From positions 806,001 through 870,000 of the forward strand of contig JADKHR010000001.1 of the NCBI GenBank assembly GCA_016721625.1: a stretch of DNA of 64,000 bases. The letters are read 5' to 3'. Numbering within the stretch: position 1 is the first letter of the stretch; every line of letters begins with the position of its first letter. Below, one piece after another: positions 34,785 to 44,168 of the stretch. The notes below the pieces were generated by a model. It searched no databases, was not told where the DNA came from, and saw only the letters and a program-made list of their open reading frames with translations. Position numbers and translations under genes: made by a program. This DNA is from Elusimicrobiota bacterium (GTDB taxonomy: Bacteria; Elusimicrobiota; Elusimicrobia; FEN-1173).

Positions 34785-36540
34785 CGTTCAAGCGTTTTGC
34801 CTTCTCTTCCACCCGCCGGGCGGCCGCCGCCCGTCGGGTCGGATCGCCGGCCAGAACGCGCGGATCGCTCAAGGCGCGGAGCGCGCCGGCGTAAGACCGA
34901 CGCGCTTCTTCCTTTTGGCCCCGCCCCGCCAGGAGATCCCCCCGCCGTTCCCAAGAGGAAGCCTTCAGCGGCAGGAGCCGCGTGGCCGTCTCATACTCCC
35001 GCAAAGCCCGATCCGCGTCTCCGCCCTCCAGGGCCAATTCCGCCGATTCCACGCGCAAACCGGCGCTGGCCGAAGCCAACGCCACCGCTCGCGCCAGGTC
35101 GGCGGAGGCGCCCTCCCAGTCTTGGGATTTCAGTCGAAGGGCCGCGCGGAGTTCGAACAGTTCCGGGTTCCAACGGTTCCAACGCAAACCCCGATCCACC
35201 CACTCCCGCGCGGGTCCCCATTGCTCTTCTTGAACGGCCGCCCGGGCGAAACCCAAGAACTGCTCCGACCGAAAAAGCGCGGCGGAGGAGCCCGCCAAGA
35301 GGATCCCGAGGGCCGCCGCTGAAAGGGCCAGGGCCCGCCGCCGGGTTCCCGAAAGAGAAACCGCGGGAAGGTCTTCTTCCGGCCCCGCGAGTCCCGCCGC
35401 CAAAAAAAACAGCCAGAGAAGAGCCGGGAAAGAGAACCCGATGTGAAAAAGATTATAAACACAAAACCCGGTCAGCCCAAGAAAAAGTCCCGCCCCTCCC
35501 GAAACCGTACGCCGGGCACGAACCAAGAAAGTCCCCATCAATAGAAAAAGCGCGCCCGCCCCCAAGAGGCCCCGCTCGGCCAAAAATTCCAGGACGAAGT
35601 TGTGGGCATAAAGGCTATTCAAACCCCAGGGAGCGGCGCGAAAAGCGGGATAGGCCTCGGCGAAAGCCCCTGGCCCCACCCCCAGCCAAGGATGGGAGGA
35701 AAAAGCCCGGAGCGCCGTCCACCACCAGGTCCATCGATCGGCATCGCCGTGGAAAAGTTTCGGCCAATCGGCCCGGGCGAAAAAAAGCCCCGCCAGCGCG
35801 ACCAGCAGGCCCGCCGCGGCGAGGGGCCAGAAAATTCTTCGAAAGGCTTTCCCCCCCCGCCCCCGGAAAAGACCCAGGGCCAGCGCCGCCTGAAGGAACG
35901 CCGTTCCATACCCCACCAAGGACCGGCTTAACAGGAGACCCGTCAAGAGCGCGCCAAAACCCATGGCCCAGAGCCAACGCGCCCGCCCCCCCTCTTCGGA
36001 CCGTAGCCACCATTGGACGGCCAGGGGTCCCGTGAGGAGAGTCAGAGCGGCCAAAATATTGGTATTCAAAAGCAGGCCCGCCCAGGGGACCACCGCGCCG
36101 ACGCCGCCCAAAAGCGCGCTGAGGACGGCTAAGATTCCCGCTCCGGCCAGAGCCCTCGCGTAAAGCCCCCGACGATGGGAGGAGGACCCAATTCCCACCG
36201 CCCAGAAGGCGAAGAGCGGCGCATCGTTCAAAACGGACGGAAGAGCGCTATGGGGGAACCCGCTCCGGAGAGCGGAGAGGAGGCCCGCCCCCAGAAAGAC
36301 CGCCCAGAGCGGACCCCATTTTTGAAACGCCGAATCGACCCGCTGGAAATCGCCGGAGCGCCCAAGGAGAATCAGGAGCGATCCCAAAAGGATCAGGAAC
36401 GACCAAACCAGGTGGACGGAGGTTTGCGCCCACTGGTCCCAGGCCGCCCGCATCAAAGGCAAGACCAGCACCAGGGAAAGCAGTACCCCGTGGGCCAGGG
36501 AAGCGTATCGCGTCATGGAGCGGGGCGAACGAACCGTCAT
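34768..36540 (-). CDS. O-antigen ligase/polymerase-family membrane protein with TPR tail
   Basis: A 590-aa protein with ~10-12 membrane helices over residues 1-430. The Wzy_C-type periplasmic loop is near 270-320 (SHPWLGVGPGAFAEAYPAF, LYAHNFVLEFLAERGLLG). A C-terminal ~150-residue tetratricopeptide-like region follows (WVDRGLRWNRWNPELFELRA, ALEGGDADRALREYE). This family includes WaaL ligases, Wzy polymerases and PglL/PilO-type protein O-glycosyltransferases, which sequence alone does not separate. ATG 36540 overlaps the FAD-enzyme stop as ATGA. A second copy of this architecture lies at 44.9-47.0 kb. Confidence 0.85.
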   Translation of the reverse strand: MTVRSPRSMTRYASLAHGVLLSLVLVLPLMRAAWDQWAQTSVHLVWSFLILLGSLLILLGRSGDFQRVDSAFQKWGPLWAVFLGAGLLSALRSGFPHSALPSVLNDAPLFAFWAVGIGSSSHRRGLYARALAGAGILAVLSALLGGVGAVVPWAGLLLNTNILAALTLLTGPLAVQWWLRSEEGGRARWLWAMGFGALLTGLLLSRSLVGYGTAFLQAALALGLFRGRGGKAFRRIFWPLAAAGLLVALAGLFFARADWPKLFHGDADRWTWWWTALRAFSSHPWLGVGPGAFAEAYPAFRAAPWGLNSLYAHNFVLEFLAERGLLGAGALFLLMGTFLVRARRTVSGGAGLFLGLTGFCVYNLFHIGFSFPALLWLFFLAAGLAGPEEDLPAVSLSGTRRRALALSAAALGILLAGSSAALFRSEQFLGFARAAVQEEQWGPAREWVDRGLRWNRWNPELFELRAALRLKSQDWEGASADLARAVALASASAGLRVESAELALEGGDADRALREYETATRLLPLKASSWERRGDLLAGRGQKEEARRSYAGALRALSDPRVLAGDPTRRAAAARRVEEKAKRLNDVPKN

Positions 36541-37889
36541 GCCCCGCCCCCCTCCCGAGAGCCAAGCCCCCGATCGGTTTCCTCGGCCGCACGTCGGCCG
36601 TCCAAAATGGCCTCTTCCATGAACGAATATTTCCATCCGCCGTAACGGCCGATGGACACCGCGCCCGCGTTCCGTTCCAACCAAGTAAAAATCTCGCCCA
36701 ACGCCGCGGAACGATGCTCGTCATAGATCACGTAAGCGTAGCGGAGAGGCGCAAAATGGACCACGGGAAACGTATCGGAGTGCCGAAGGAGGCCGGCCTG
36801 GATAAGGCCCCGGCGGATGTCGCCGAACAACCGTTCGCGTCCCCCGTCATCCGCGGGCTCCGTCCCGGGGCGATAGGAGACCTCCACGTACATGGACGAA
36901 CACCCGCGGGGAACCACGTGGGGGGTGAAATTCATAGGGAAACCGGCGCGGTAGAAGGGGTATTTCTTTTCCGGAAAATAGATCCACGAAGCTTTCGAAA
37001 TGTTCGGCCGGGCGACCCCGACGTTCACGCACATCACCGTGCTCCAGCGGAGGCGTTTCACCGCGCCCCGCAGTTCCTCCGGAAAGGGTTCCAGCCGTTT
37101 CAGGAGTTCCGGGAGAGGAAGCGTGGAGACGAGGCGCCGATAGGGCACGGTCTCCCCGCTGGAAAGCGCGACCCGGCGGTTCCGCCACTCCACCGCCTCC
37201 AGGGAAACGCCCAGTTTCAGTTCCGGGATTTTTCGCGCGAACGCCTCGGCCAAGGCTTGGATGCCGCCGCGGCGAGGATAGAGGAAGGTGGTGTTATAAC
37301 CGAACCGTTTCCGGTGGACCCGCCGCGCGCCGGACTCGACCTCGGCCAGGGTTGGAACGGGGACGAAGCGGCCGCACCAGTCCGGCGTCATTCGATCGGC
37401 GGACACGCCCCAGAGTTTTTCGTTGTAGGGAATCATGAAATGGCGGGAAATGCCGGCTCCGAAGAGCCGGAGGCACCACTCGCGGAAAGAAATCGCCCCC
37501 GCGCCTTCCAGCGGTTTTTCTCCATAATCCCGACGGGCCTCGCGCACGCCTTCCACGCACTCCCCCACCACGCGGGCGGGCAGACCGTGGAGGTTGGCTT
37601 GGAAAGGGTAGGGGGTCTCCACCCCGTGGGAATGGATCCAGGCCTTCCGTTCGCACTCCACCCAGTTTCCGCGAAGGAGTCGTCGGACCAAAGAACGCGT
37701 GGCGGGATCGTGAAGATGGAGGAGGTGCCCCGTGAAGTCGAAGGTGAAACCGCCCACCGAAACCGAACGGGCGGTGCCACCGGGCCGCCGCTCCCGGTCA
37801 AAAATAATCTTGGGCCCCCGGAGATGATAGGCGCAGGAAAGGCCGGCCAACCCCGCCCCGGCCACAACGACGGGCGTTTCCCCCTCCAT
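36537..37889 (-). CDS. FAD-dependent amine-oxidase-fold protein (protoporphyrinogen oxidase/UGM-like)
   Basis: A 450-aa flavoprotein. The N-terminal dinucleotide fold is VVVAGAGLAGLSCAYHL with RRPGGTARS after it. The middle has FMIPYNEKLWGVSADRMTPD, similar to sugar-cluster FAD proteins related to UDP-galactopyranose mutase. The C-terminal FAD contact is SIGRYGGWKYSFMEEAI. Such genes are common in capsule and O-antigen clusters, where they are thought to modify sugars or lipid carriers. Which reaction this one performs cannot be told. It overlaps both neighbours by a few bases. Confidence 0.8.
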   Translation of the reverse strand: MEGETPVVVAGAGLAGLSCAYHLRGPKIIFDRERRPGGTARSVSVGGFTFDFTGHLLHLHDPATRSLVRRLLRGNWVECERKAWIHSHGVETPYPFQANLHGLPARVVGECVEGVREARRDYGEKPLEGAGAISFREWCLRLFGAGISRHFMIPYNEKLWGVSADRMTPDWCGRFVPVPTLAEVESGARRVHRKRFGYNTTFLYPRRGGIQALAEAFARKIPELKLGVSLEAVEWRNRRVALSSGETVPYRRLVSTLPLPELLKRLEPFPEELRGAVKRLRWSTVMCVNVGVARPNISKASWIYFPEKKYPFYRAGFPMNFTPHVVPRGCSSMYVEVSYRPGTEPADDGGRERLFGDIRRGLIQAGLLRHSDTFPVVHFAPLRYAYVIYDEHRSAALGEIFTWLERNAGAVSIGRYGGWKYSFMEEAILDGRRAAEETDRGLGSREGGGA

Positions 37890-37960
37890 CAGATCCGTCC
37901 CGAGGGTTGGAAAATATTTTCCACCGTCAGCTGGGCGAACGTTCCCCCGTCCGGGCCCAT
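37889..37960 (-). CDS. Possible 23-aa peptide ORF
   Basis: ATG 37960 to TGA, whose stop overlaps the next start as TGATG. It fills the only gap between the WecA-like gene and the FAD enzyme. The product starts MGPDGGTFAQL and resembles nothing known. No ribosome binding site is seen. It may only serve coupling or be chance. Confidence 0.2.
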   Translation of the reverse strand: MGPDGGTFAQLTVENIFQPSGRI

Positions 37961-37964
37961 GTCG

Positions 37965-38990
37965 TCAGTGAACCACGACGTCGTGGAGTTTGACCATGAC
38001 GAAAAGACCCACCAGCAAAACACCCGAGACCACCACGAGAGAAATGAAGAAAGGCGTCAGGGTCAGGAGGTAGGCCCCCGCGGAAAGGGCGGCGGCGGCC
38101 GCCGCGAAGACCAGAACCACCCGATCGGTGCTCAGGCCGGTGGCCCGGAGTTTAAGGGCCAAATGGTCTTTGGATCCCAAAAAAGGCGATTTGCCCTGTT
38201 TGATCCGCAAAGCGGAAACAAAAAATGTGTCGTATACCGGAAGACCGAGGATCAGAATCGGGGCGAACACGCCGACCTCGCTCACGCGGGTGTAGCTGGT
38301 CCCCAGGGAGAGCCCGGCCAGGAGGAACCCCAGCACCAGGCTTCCCATATCCCCCATGAAAATTTTCCTTTTGTTGGACATATTGTGCGGGATGAACGCC
38401 AAACAGGCCCCGGCGATGGCGGCCGCGGCGGCGTTCACATAGACCTGTTCCGTCGGGATCGAGATCAGGAGAAAGCCCAAGGCGGCCACGAAGGTTTGGG
38501 ACGCCGCCAGGCCGTCCATAATGTCGATCAAATTGATGGCGTTGGAAATACCCGTCACCCAGACCACCGTGAGGAGGATGGCCAACCAGTCAGGATGGAT
38601 GAACCGGATGCGGATGTCGAAGAAGATCAAAATCCCCGCCGCCAGGAATTGGAAGAAGAACTTGGCCTGGAAGGACAGGCCGTTGGGTTTAACGAGGTCG
38701 TCGGCCAGACCCACGCCCGACAAAAAGGCTCCGCCGATGAGAAGGCCCCAGAGGGACCGCAATGTGCCCGTCGGAAAATGGGTCGCAAAACGGAGAAGAA
38801 CCAGGGCCCCGGCGAACCCCGCGAAAAGAGCCAGCCCCCCCAGGTAAGGCACCGGGGACTTGTGGGTTTTGACCGCCGTGTGGGGGTGGTCCAATATCCC
38901 CCAGCGCAGGGCCAGGGCCCGAACGAGCGGGGTTGAAAGAAAGGTGATCAAGAACGCGGTCAGGCCGGCGGCGGTGTAGAGAAGGATCAT
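37965..38990 (-). CDS. WecA/MraY-family polyprenyl-phosphate sugar-1-phosphate transferase
   Basis: A 341-aa inner-membrane enzyme with ~10-11 helices that starts lipid-linked glycan synthesis on undecaprenyl phosphate. Active-site motifs are GLADDLVKPNGLSFQAKFFF, ISNAINLIDIMDGLAA and FMGDMGSLVLGF. The last His-containing loop is FLGSKDHLALKLRATGLS. This pattern is nearer WecA/TagO than MraY. ATG 38990 overlaps the upstream gene as ATGA. The longer frame to 40277 is a shadow of the GT39-like gene. Confidence 0.9.
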   Translation of the reverse strand: MILLYTAAGLTAFLITFLSTPLVRALALRWGILDHPHTAVKTHKSPVPYLGGLALFAGFAGALVLLRFATHFPTGTLRSLWGLLIGGAFLSGVGLADDLVKPNGLSFQAKFFFQFLAAGILIFFDIRIRFIHPDWLAILLTVVWVTGISNAINLIDIMDGLAASQTFVAALGFLLISIPTEQVYVNAAAAAIAGACLAFIPHNMSNKRKIFMGDMGSLVLGFLLAGLSLGTSYTRVSEVGVFAPILILGLPVYDTFFVSALRIKQGKSPFLGSKDHLALKLRATGLSTDRVVLVFAAAAAALSAGAYLLTLTPFFISLVVVSGVLLVGLFVMVKLHDVVVH

Positions 38991-40978
38991 AAGGGAAGGG
39001 CGTAAAGAGCGGCGCCCTCGCTGGCGTAAAGGGGGACCAGGGAACGAAGCAAGGACTCGAACACCGCGCGGCCGTGCTCCGTCAAATCCAGCACGCGATA
39101 GCTTTCCAAACGTTTGGCCTCGCGGCGGTTGAAGAAAAGGTGGGTGAACCCCAGGGCCCTGAGTTTCCGTCCAAAAGCCGGCCCATCCGCGGATTCCTCC
39201 GTCCAATCCCGCAAGGGCGTCGGCAGGAGCGCCATGGGCGCCAGGTGGCGGCGGGGGCAGTAATAGGAGCGTTGGTCGCCGACGAAAAGAACGTTGGCGT
39301 CGGGGGGCAGTTCTTTTTCCATAAAAGACATGGCCGGATAATAGTCCAGCTTGCGGGATAAATACTCGTCCCGGGAAACCAAGCCCAGGGCCACCGGGAG
39401 CGGGCCCCGAACGTCCTCCACAATATAAAAAAGGATTCCGTTGGAAATCAAAAACAGCCCCCCCACCAGGGCCGCCGTGCGCCGGGCCCAAGCCGGGATT
39501 TCTTTCCAAGCGAGCCCCACGCCTTCCCCGGCCAATAGACAAACCAGCGGAAAAATCGGGAACAGAAAGCGCAACACGGGGCGGAGCGACGCCCAAATCA
39601 CGATGTGCGCGGCCGCGTAAGCCAACAGGAACCCGCGCTCCTTCCGGACCGCCAGGAGGGACAGCGGCAAGAGAAGGATCGGCAGAGCCCAGCCCAGGTC
39701 CCCCGTCACGTCGAACCCTCCGCCGAAGGATTGAGCGTCCGTGGCCAGGCGGAAAGGCATTTTGAGAAGATCGATCAAAAGGGAGCTGGTGCCGGAGTAT
39801 TCCGCCAACACCGAGAAATAGGCGCGGGAAGATTCCGCGAACATATAGACGTTTCGGGCCGGGAAGATGGACGGGAGAAAGGGGAACACGGGGTTCCCTC
39901 CCGTGAACACATAATTTTTGACCATCCAGGGAACGAAAAGGGCAAAGGCCGCCCCGCCCAGACAGACGCCATCCAGGAGCCGGTCCCGAACCGAACGCCG
40001 GCCCGGCCAGAGGGCGACCAACGCCGTCAAAACAGCGGGGGTCAGCACGCCCGTGTATTTGATCCCGGCAGAAAATCCCCCGGCCAGCCCCGCCAAGACG
40101 AACCACGCCCGGTTCCGATCGCGCAGGCCCCGGTCCGCGCCCCACACGGCCAGGGTGGTGAAGAAGGCCATGGGCATTTCCACGTAGGACTCGGTGGAGA
40201 GCAGGAGAACGCAGGGCGCCGTCACGTACAACAACAGGTCCCATCGTCGGCCCTCGTTTCGGCGGCCCATGGCCCAAACCATCCCGCCGGTGAGCGCCGC
40301 CAGGAGGAGGTTAAAGAGGTGGGTTGAAACGTCGCTCCCCGCCGCCAAGAACCATCCGAAAATCAACTCCATATTTTGTGGGAAATGGGCATACTGGTTG
40401 TAAGGGACAAACCCGATCCGCCCTTCCTGCAGATAGCGGAGCGGGAGGGCCAAGTGATAGACCAGGCTGTCGTAATAGGTGGGCGGGGCCAAAGCCGCCA
40501 AAAAACCCGCCAAGAGAGCCCCCGCCGCCAGGGCCCGAATCCCCCAGCCGAGACCCAGACCTTCCGAAAGGGGCCGAGTTGAAAAATGCCGAGGGTTCAG
40601 CCATCCCCGCCATTCCTTCGATCCGACTCCGGCCCAAACCACGGTCCAGAAAATGATCCCCGACCCGTTAAAAAACCCAAGGGTTCCCACGAGCAAGAGA
40701 CCCAAAGTCAACGGGACCAACCCGATCCCCGCGGACCAGAAAAAAAGTTCCAGGGTTCGCCCCTCTTCCCCGAGGCCCGTGCGCCGATCCGTTCCGGTCC
40801 ATCGCAACAGCGCGCGTCCCGTGCCGGCGGACAGGAAGAGCAGAAGGCCCGCCAGTAAAAGTTCCCACGCTCTCCCGAACAGGCCCGGGATCGGATAATG
40901 GAGGAAATAAGAGGCCGCCATGGCGCCCGCCACCGCGGCGTAGACCGCTAGGAGGATCGGGCTTCGAAGAGCGCGCAT
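38987..40978 (-). CDS. GT39-like membrane glycosyltransferase
   Basis: A 663-aa polytopic protein with ~12 or more helices. It has the GT-C pattern: PPTYYDSLVYHLALPLRYLQ with an acidic residue in the first outer loop, YAHFPQNMELIFGW, and GGFSAGIKYTGVLTPAV. A soluble C-terminal part follows (LDYYPAMSFMEKELPPDA, TEESADGPAFGRKL). GT-C enzymes use polyprenyl-phosphate sugars in the periplasm. ATG 40978 overlaps the GT2 gene by 31 bp. It may act with the GT2, which could supply the lipid-linked sugar. Confidence 0.8.
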   Translation of the reverse strand: MRALRSPILLAVYAAVAGAMAASYFLHYPIPGLFGRAWELLLAGLLLFLSAGTGRALLRWTGTDRRTGLGEEGRTLELFFWSAGIGLVPLTLGLLLVGTLGFFNGSGIIFWTVVWAGVGSKEWRGWLNPRHFSTRPLSEGLGLGWGIRALAAGALLAGFLAALAPPTYYDSLVYHLALPLRYLQEGRIGFVPYNQYAHFPQNMELIFGWFLAAGSDVSTHLFNLLLAALTGGMVWAMGRRNEGRRWDLLLYVTAPCVLLLSTESYVEMPMAFFTTLAVWGADRGLRDRNRAWFVLAGLAGGFSAGIKYTGVLTPAVLTALVALWPGRRSVRDRLLDGVCLGGAAFALFVPWMVKNYVFTGGNPVFPFLPSIFPARNVYMFAESSRAYFSVLAEYSGTSSLLIDLLKMPFRLATDAQSFGGGFDVTGDLGWALPILLLPLSLLAVRKERGFLLAYAAAHIVIWASLRPVLRFLFPIFPLVCLLAGEGVGLAWKEIPAWARRTAALVGGLFLISNGILFYIVEDVRGPLPVALGLVSRDEYLSRKLDYYPAMSFMEKELPPDANVLFVGDQRSYYCPRRHLAPMALLPTPLRDWTEESADGPAFGRKLRALGFTHLFFNRREAKRLESYRVLDLTEHGRAVFESLLRSLVPLYASEGAALYALPL

Positions 40979-41694
40979 CGGACCATCCTTCCACGGTGCA
41001 GAACCCACCGCGCCAAAGTCCAGAGCGTGGACAACCCGTAGACCACGCTCCGGCGAAAATTAATGGACGAGGACAAACGTTCATAGCGCGTCGGAACCGG
41101 AATGTCCCCCAAACGGAACCCGAAGTGAACCGCCTGCACGATGAACTGTTGATCGAAAACGAAATCGTCGGAGTTCCTCTCCCAGGGAACGGTTTCCAGG
41201 ACATGCCGCCCATAGGCCCGGAACCCGCTGTGGGTCTCCCCCAGGTTTTGGCCCAGGACCAGGTTTTCGATGACGGTCAACATCCGGTTGAAGAAATATT
41301 TATATCCCGGCATCCCCCCCGACAGAGCCTCCCGGCGGGTGCGGATCCGGCTTCCGAACATGACGTCGCAGATATCCTGGGCGATGAGACCGGTCAAGAA
41401 AGGCGTGAGCCGCGCGTCGTATTGGTAATCGGGATGAATCATGACCACGATGTCGGCGCCGCGCCTGAGGGCTTCCGCGTAACAGGTTTTCTGGTTGCCG
41501 CCGTAGCCCTTATTTTTTTCATGGCGGATCACCGCGAGCCCCAGTTTCTCGGCCAAAGCCGCGGTGCCGTCCCCGGACGCGTCGTCGACGAGAACGATCT
41601 CGTCCACCGACCCCGGGGGAATGTCCCGCAAGGTTTTCTCCAGCGTTTTCACGGCGTTGTAGGCCGGAAGGACCGCGATGACTTTGGGCTTCAT
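40948..41694 (-). CDS. GT2 glycosyltransferase, polyprenyl-phosphate sugar synthase-like
   Basis: A 248-aa GT-A enzyme: VIAVLPAYNAVKTLEKTLRD, VDEIVLVDDASGDGTAALAE, and the metal-binding segment VVMIHPDYQYDARL. It resembles dolichyl-phosphate mannose synthase but has HPDYQ in place of the usual DADLQ, a pattern seen in a subgroup. No membrane helices are obvious, although the C-terminus (VYGLSTLWTLARWVL) is amphipathic. Likely makes the donor for the neighbouring GT-C enzymes. The start overlaps the upstream stop by 4 bp. Confidence 0.88.
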   Translation of the reverse strand: MKPKVIAVLPAYNAVKTLEKTLRDIPPGSVDEIVLVDDASGDGTAALAEKLGLAVIRHEKNKGYGGNQKTCYAEALRRGADIVVMIHPDYQYDARLTPFLTGLIAQDICDVMFGSRIRTRREALSGGMPGYKYFFNRMLTVIENLVLGQNLGETHSGFRAYGRHVLETVPWERNSDDFVFDQQFIVQAVHFGFRLGDIPVPTRYERLSSSINFRRSVVYGLSTLWTLARWVLHRGRMVRCALFEARSS

Positions 41695-43199
41695 CGGACG
41701 CGCCCCGGGCCCGCGAACAGGGTCACTTGGGGATGGTGGGGAAAACGGGGCGGAAAACCCGATTCGCGGTGGACCACCACCAGGTTCTTGTTCAAAACGC
41801 CTAAAACCGGATCGTTCTCCGGATCGAAAGAACTGTAGAGGATCCCGTCAAAGGAGAGAATGTCGTCACGGGTTTTTTCCCAGTTCGTGGAGGCGTTCGC
41901 GAGCCGCCGGTTGGTGAAATCCACGGAGACGGAAAAGGGATCCCCGGCGTTGAACTCGGGCGTATGGGCGAAGCGGAGAATCTTGGAGCCTGGCGGCACG
42001 TTCTCCCGGACCCACTTCCCGGCCAGGAGCCGAGTGTCGGTGGCTCGCGCGATACGAACTTCCCGAAGGGAGGAGGGCACGGAGAGCGCCAGGAGGATCG
42101 CCGCGAACAAAGGCATCACCGCCGGCCCTCGCCGGGGAATCCGCTCCGCGGCTCGGAACGCGAAAAGGAAAAGAGGAGGATAGAGCGCCAAACTGTAATG
42201 GGGGGCCTGGCCTCTCCAGAGCCCGAGGAACGCGAACAGGGTCAGCCAGAGAACCGACAAAAGCCGCCAAACTCCTTTTTCCGCCAGGGCGTATCCGATT
42301 CCAAGCACACCGGCCCCCAGGGCGGCCGGCCCCGCGTTTCGCCATAGGTTCGCGAGCGTTGGAAGAATAACCGCCGAAGAGTTTGGAACGCCGACAATCT
42401 TGGGCGCCAGATGGGCGAACCGCGCCGCGAATTCGCCCCCCGCCAAAAGGGTGAACGGCGACCCGCAAAAAAAACCCGCGGCGGTCAGGAGGGACACCAC
42501 GGCCGACGCGTAAACGGGCCGCTCGTGCCGGGCCCACCAAGGCAGGAGGACCAAAGGCGCGAAAAGGATTCCCGGATAATATTTGGTCGCCGCGGCCAGA
42601 CCAACCAAGAAAGCCGCCTCACCGCCGTCCCGTACCCGCCGAGACAACCCGAAATCCAAAATCCGGTCCATGGCCCATAAAGTGAAAAAAGCCGCCGCCA
42701 CGTCCACCGTCCCGTAATGGCTTTCCCGCACGTGAAGCGCGTTGACGGCCAGCAGGCTCGCCGCGCCGAACCCCACCCACGCTCCGCCGCGCCGCCTTCC
42801 CATGCTAAAGGTGAGCCCGATCGTGAGGAGGGCGAACCCCACCGTTAGCGCCCGGGCGGCCAGCGTGAAGAAATCCGCGCTCCCGGCATAGTAGAGGCCT
42901 GCCAATTCGTCCATTCCGGCGCCCCCCAAGACCCCGTGAAGGGTCCCCAAAATCCGGAAGAGTCCAGCGAGAAGATAGAGGAAAAAACCGGGGTAATCGT
43001 AAAACCCAGGGTTGAGCGCGCCGGCCACGATCCGCATGGAATAGTGGATCACCACGGCTTCGTCAATGTGGGCGAATTTCAGGGGAAGCCCCCAGCGGAG
43101 ACCGGGCCATCGGAACAGGAGCCCGAGACCCAGGGCCCCCAACAAGGACAGCCGTGTGATCCAAGGGGAGACGGAAATAGGGAGACGGGAAGCGGTCAT
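41691..43199 (-). CDS. GT39/PMT-like membrane glycosyltransferase
   Basis: A 502-aa polytopic protein. The first external loop is KFAHIDEAVVIHYSMRIVAG with a conserved acidic pair. Further motifs are YDYPGFFLYLLAG, ALHVRESHYGTVDVAAAFF and GLAAATKYYPGILF, all typical of GT39-like GT-C proteins. The C-terminal ~120 residues are soluble (LAGKWVRENVPPGSKILRF). Predicted to transfer a sugar from polyprenyl-phosphate to a glycan or protein outside the membrane. It lies 12 bp after the flippase-like gene. Confidence 0.8.
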   Translation of the reverse strand: MTASRLPISVSPWITRLSLLGALGLGLLFRWPGLRWGLPLKFAHIDEAVVIHYSMRIVAGALNPGFYDYPGFFLYLLAGLFRILGTLHGVLGGAGMDELAGLYYAGSADFFTLAARALTVGFALLTIGLTFSMGRRRGGAWVGFGAASLLAVNALHVRESHYGTVDVAAAFFTLWAMDRILDFGLSRRVRDGGEAAFLVGLAAATKYYPGILFAPLVLLPWWARHERPVYASAVVSLLTAAGFFCGSPFTLLAGGEFAARFAHLAPKIVGVPNSSAVILPTLANLWRNAGPAALGAGVLGIGYALAEKGVWRLLSVLWLTLFAFLGLWRGQAPHYSLALYPPLFLFAFRAAERIPRRGPAVMPLFAAILLALSVPSSLREVRIARATDTRLLAGKWVRENVPPGSKILRFAHTPEFNAGDPFSVSVDFTNRRLANASTNWEKTRDDILSFDGILYSSFDPENDPVLGVLNKNLVVVHRESGFPPRFPHHPQVTLFAGPGRVR

Positions 43200-43211
43200 G
43201 GAGATAAGATT

Positions 43212-44168
43212 TTACAAATCTTCGAGCGCCGTGATTTTTTTTCCCGTTCGCGCCACCGCCACCAAGCTCGGGAGGCCCCACAACGCTGTCCCGGCCATTT
43301 GCGCCAGATGGAGCGCCGCGATGAATGGAAAAGCCACGGCTTTTTCGTGGCCGAGAAGAGCCAACGTCCCCACGCCCGCGGCCTCATAGGTGCCGACAAA
43401 GCCCGGGGCAGACGGCAACGCGACGCCGAGAGCGATGCCGGCCAGAAGAAACGAACCGTCCGTCCAGCCGAGGTGGATGCCAAAGAGTCTTCCCGCCCCC
43501 ATAAAAACCGCGGCATTGAGGGACCAAATCGCCAAGGAAAGAACCAAAATCAAAGCGAGCGTCCTAAAGGAGCCAAGAGGCGCGGCTCCGGCCATGAAAG
43601 CCCGCAGGAATTTCTGAACCGGCCCCGGCAGTCGGGAAGAGTCCAGCCAACGCCCCACCCGTTCGGACCGACGCGCCAGAAGAACGAAAAATAAAAAACC
43701 CAAAATCCCCACGGCCAGAAGACCCCAGGCCGCCCCCCGCGGAACCGCCGTTCTCCCCGCCGCCAGGGCGGCGAGGAAGAGCGATACCAGCGCCAGGCTG
43801 TCCATCAAACGGTCCACCGCCAAGGCGGCCACGGCGCCGACCAAAGGCCGTCCGGTGCGCCGATGGGTCCAATACACTCGGGCCGCCTCGCCGGCGCGGA
43901 AAGGAAGCACGTTGTTCAGAAAAAAAGCGCCCGCCACGATCGGAAAAAGGGCCGGACGAAGCGCGCGGGGCTCCCCCAGGACCAGGCGCCACCGTTCCGT
44001 TCGGATCGCATACTCCAAACCGCCGGCGAGCGGAATGAAAAGGAGAAACCAAGGATGGCGAACCCGTTCCAAAGAGGCCCGCACGGCATTCCCGTCCACC
44101 CCGCGGAGAGCCAACCAGATCCCCGCCGCGCTCACCGCCATGGCCACCCCCCAGCGCCATCCTTTCAT
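43212..44168 (-). CDS. UPF0104/lysylphosphatidylglycerol synthetase-like membrane protein
   Basis: A 318-aa protein with ~8 helices of the AglD/MprF-N family (LPFRAGEAARVYWTHRRTG, AVDRLMDSLALVSLFLAALA, PSAPGFVGTYEAAGVGTLAL). Relatives include flippase-like domains and proteins linked to glycan lipids, but the substrate is not known. The position among lipid-linked glycan genes makes a lipid-transport role plausible. ATG 44168 overlaps the GT2 stop as ATGA, and the longer frame is rejected. Confidence 0.85.
   Translation of the reverse strand: MKGWRWGVAMAVSAAGIWLALRGVDGNAVRASLERVRHPWFLLFIPLAGGLEYAIRTERWRLVLGEPRALRPALFPIVAGAFFLNNVLPFRAGEAARVYWTHRRTGRPLVGAVAALAVDRLMDSLALVSLFLAALAAGRTAVPRGAAWGLLAVGILGFLFFVLLARRSERVGRWLDSSRLPGPVQKFLRAFMAGAAPLGSFRTLALILVLSLAIWSLNAAVFMGAGRLFGIHLGWTDGSFLLAGIALGVALPSAPGFVGTYEAAGVGTLALLGHEKAVAFPFIAALHLAQMAGTALWGLPSLVAVARTGKKITALEDL

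Noticed and set aside
36714..38936. Long plus-strand ORF (740 aa) opposite the FAD and WecA-like genes
   Set aside because: Antisense shadow of two genes with intact catalytic motifs.
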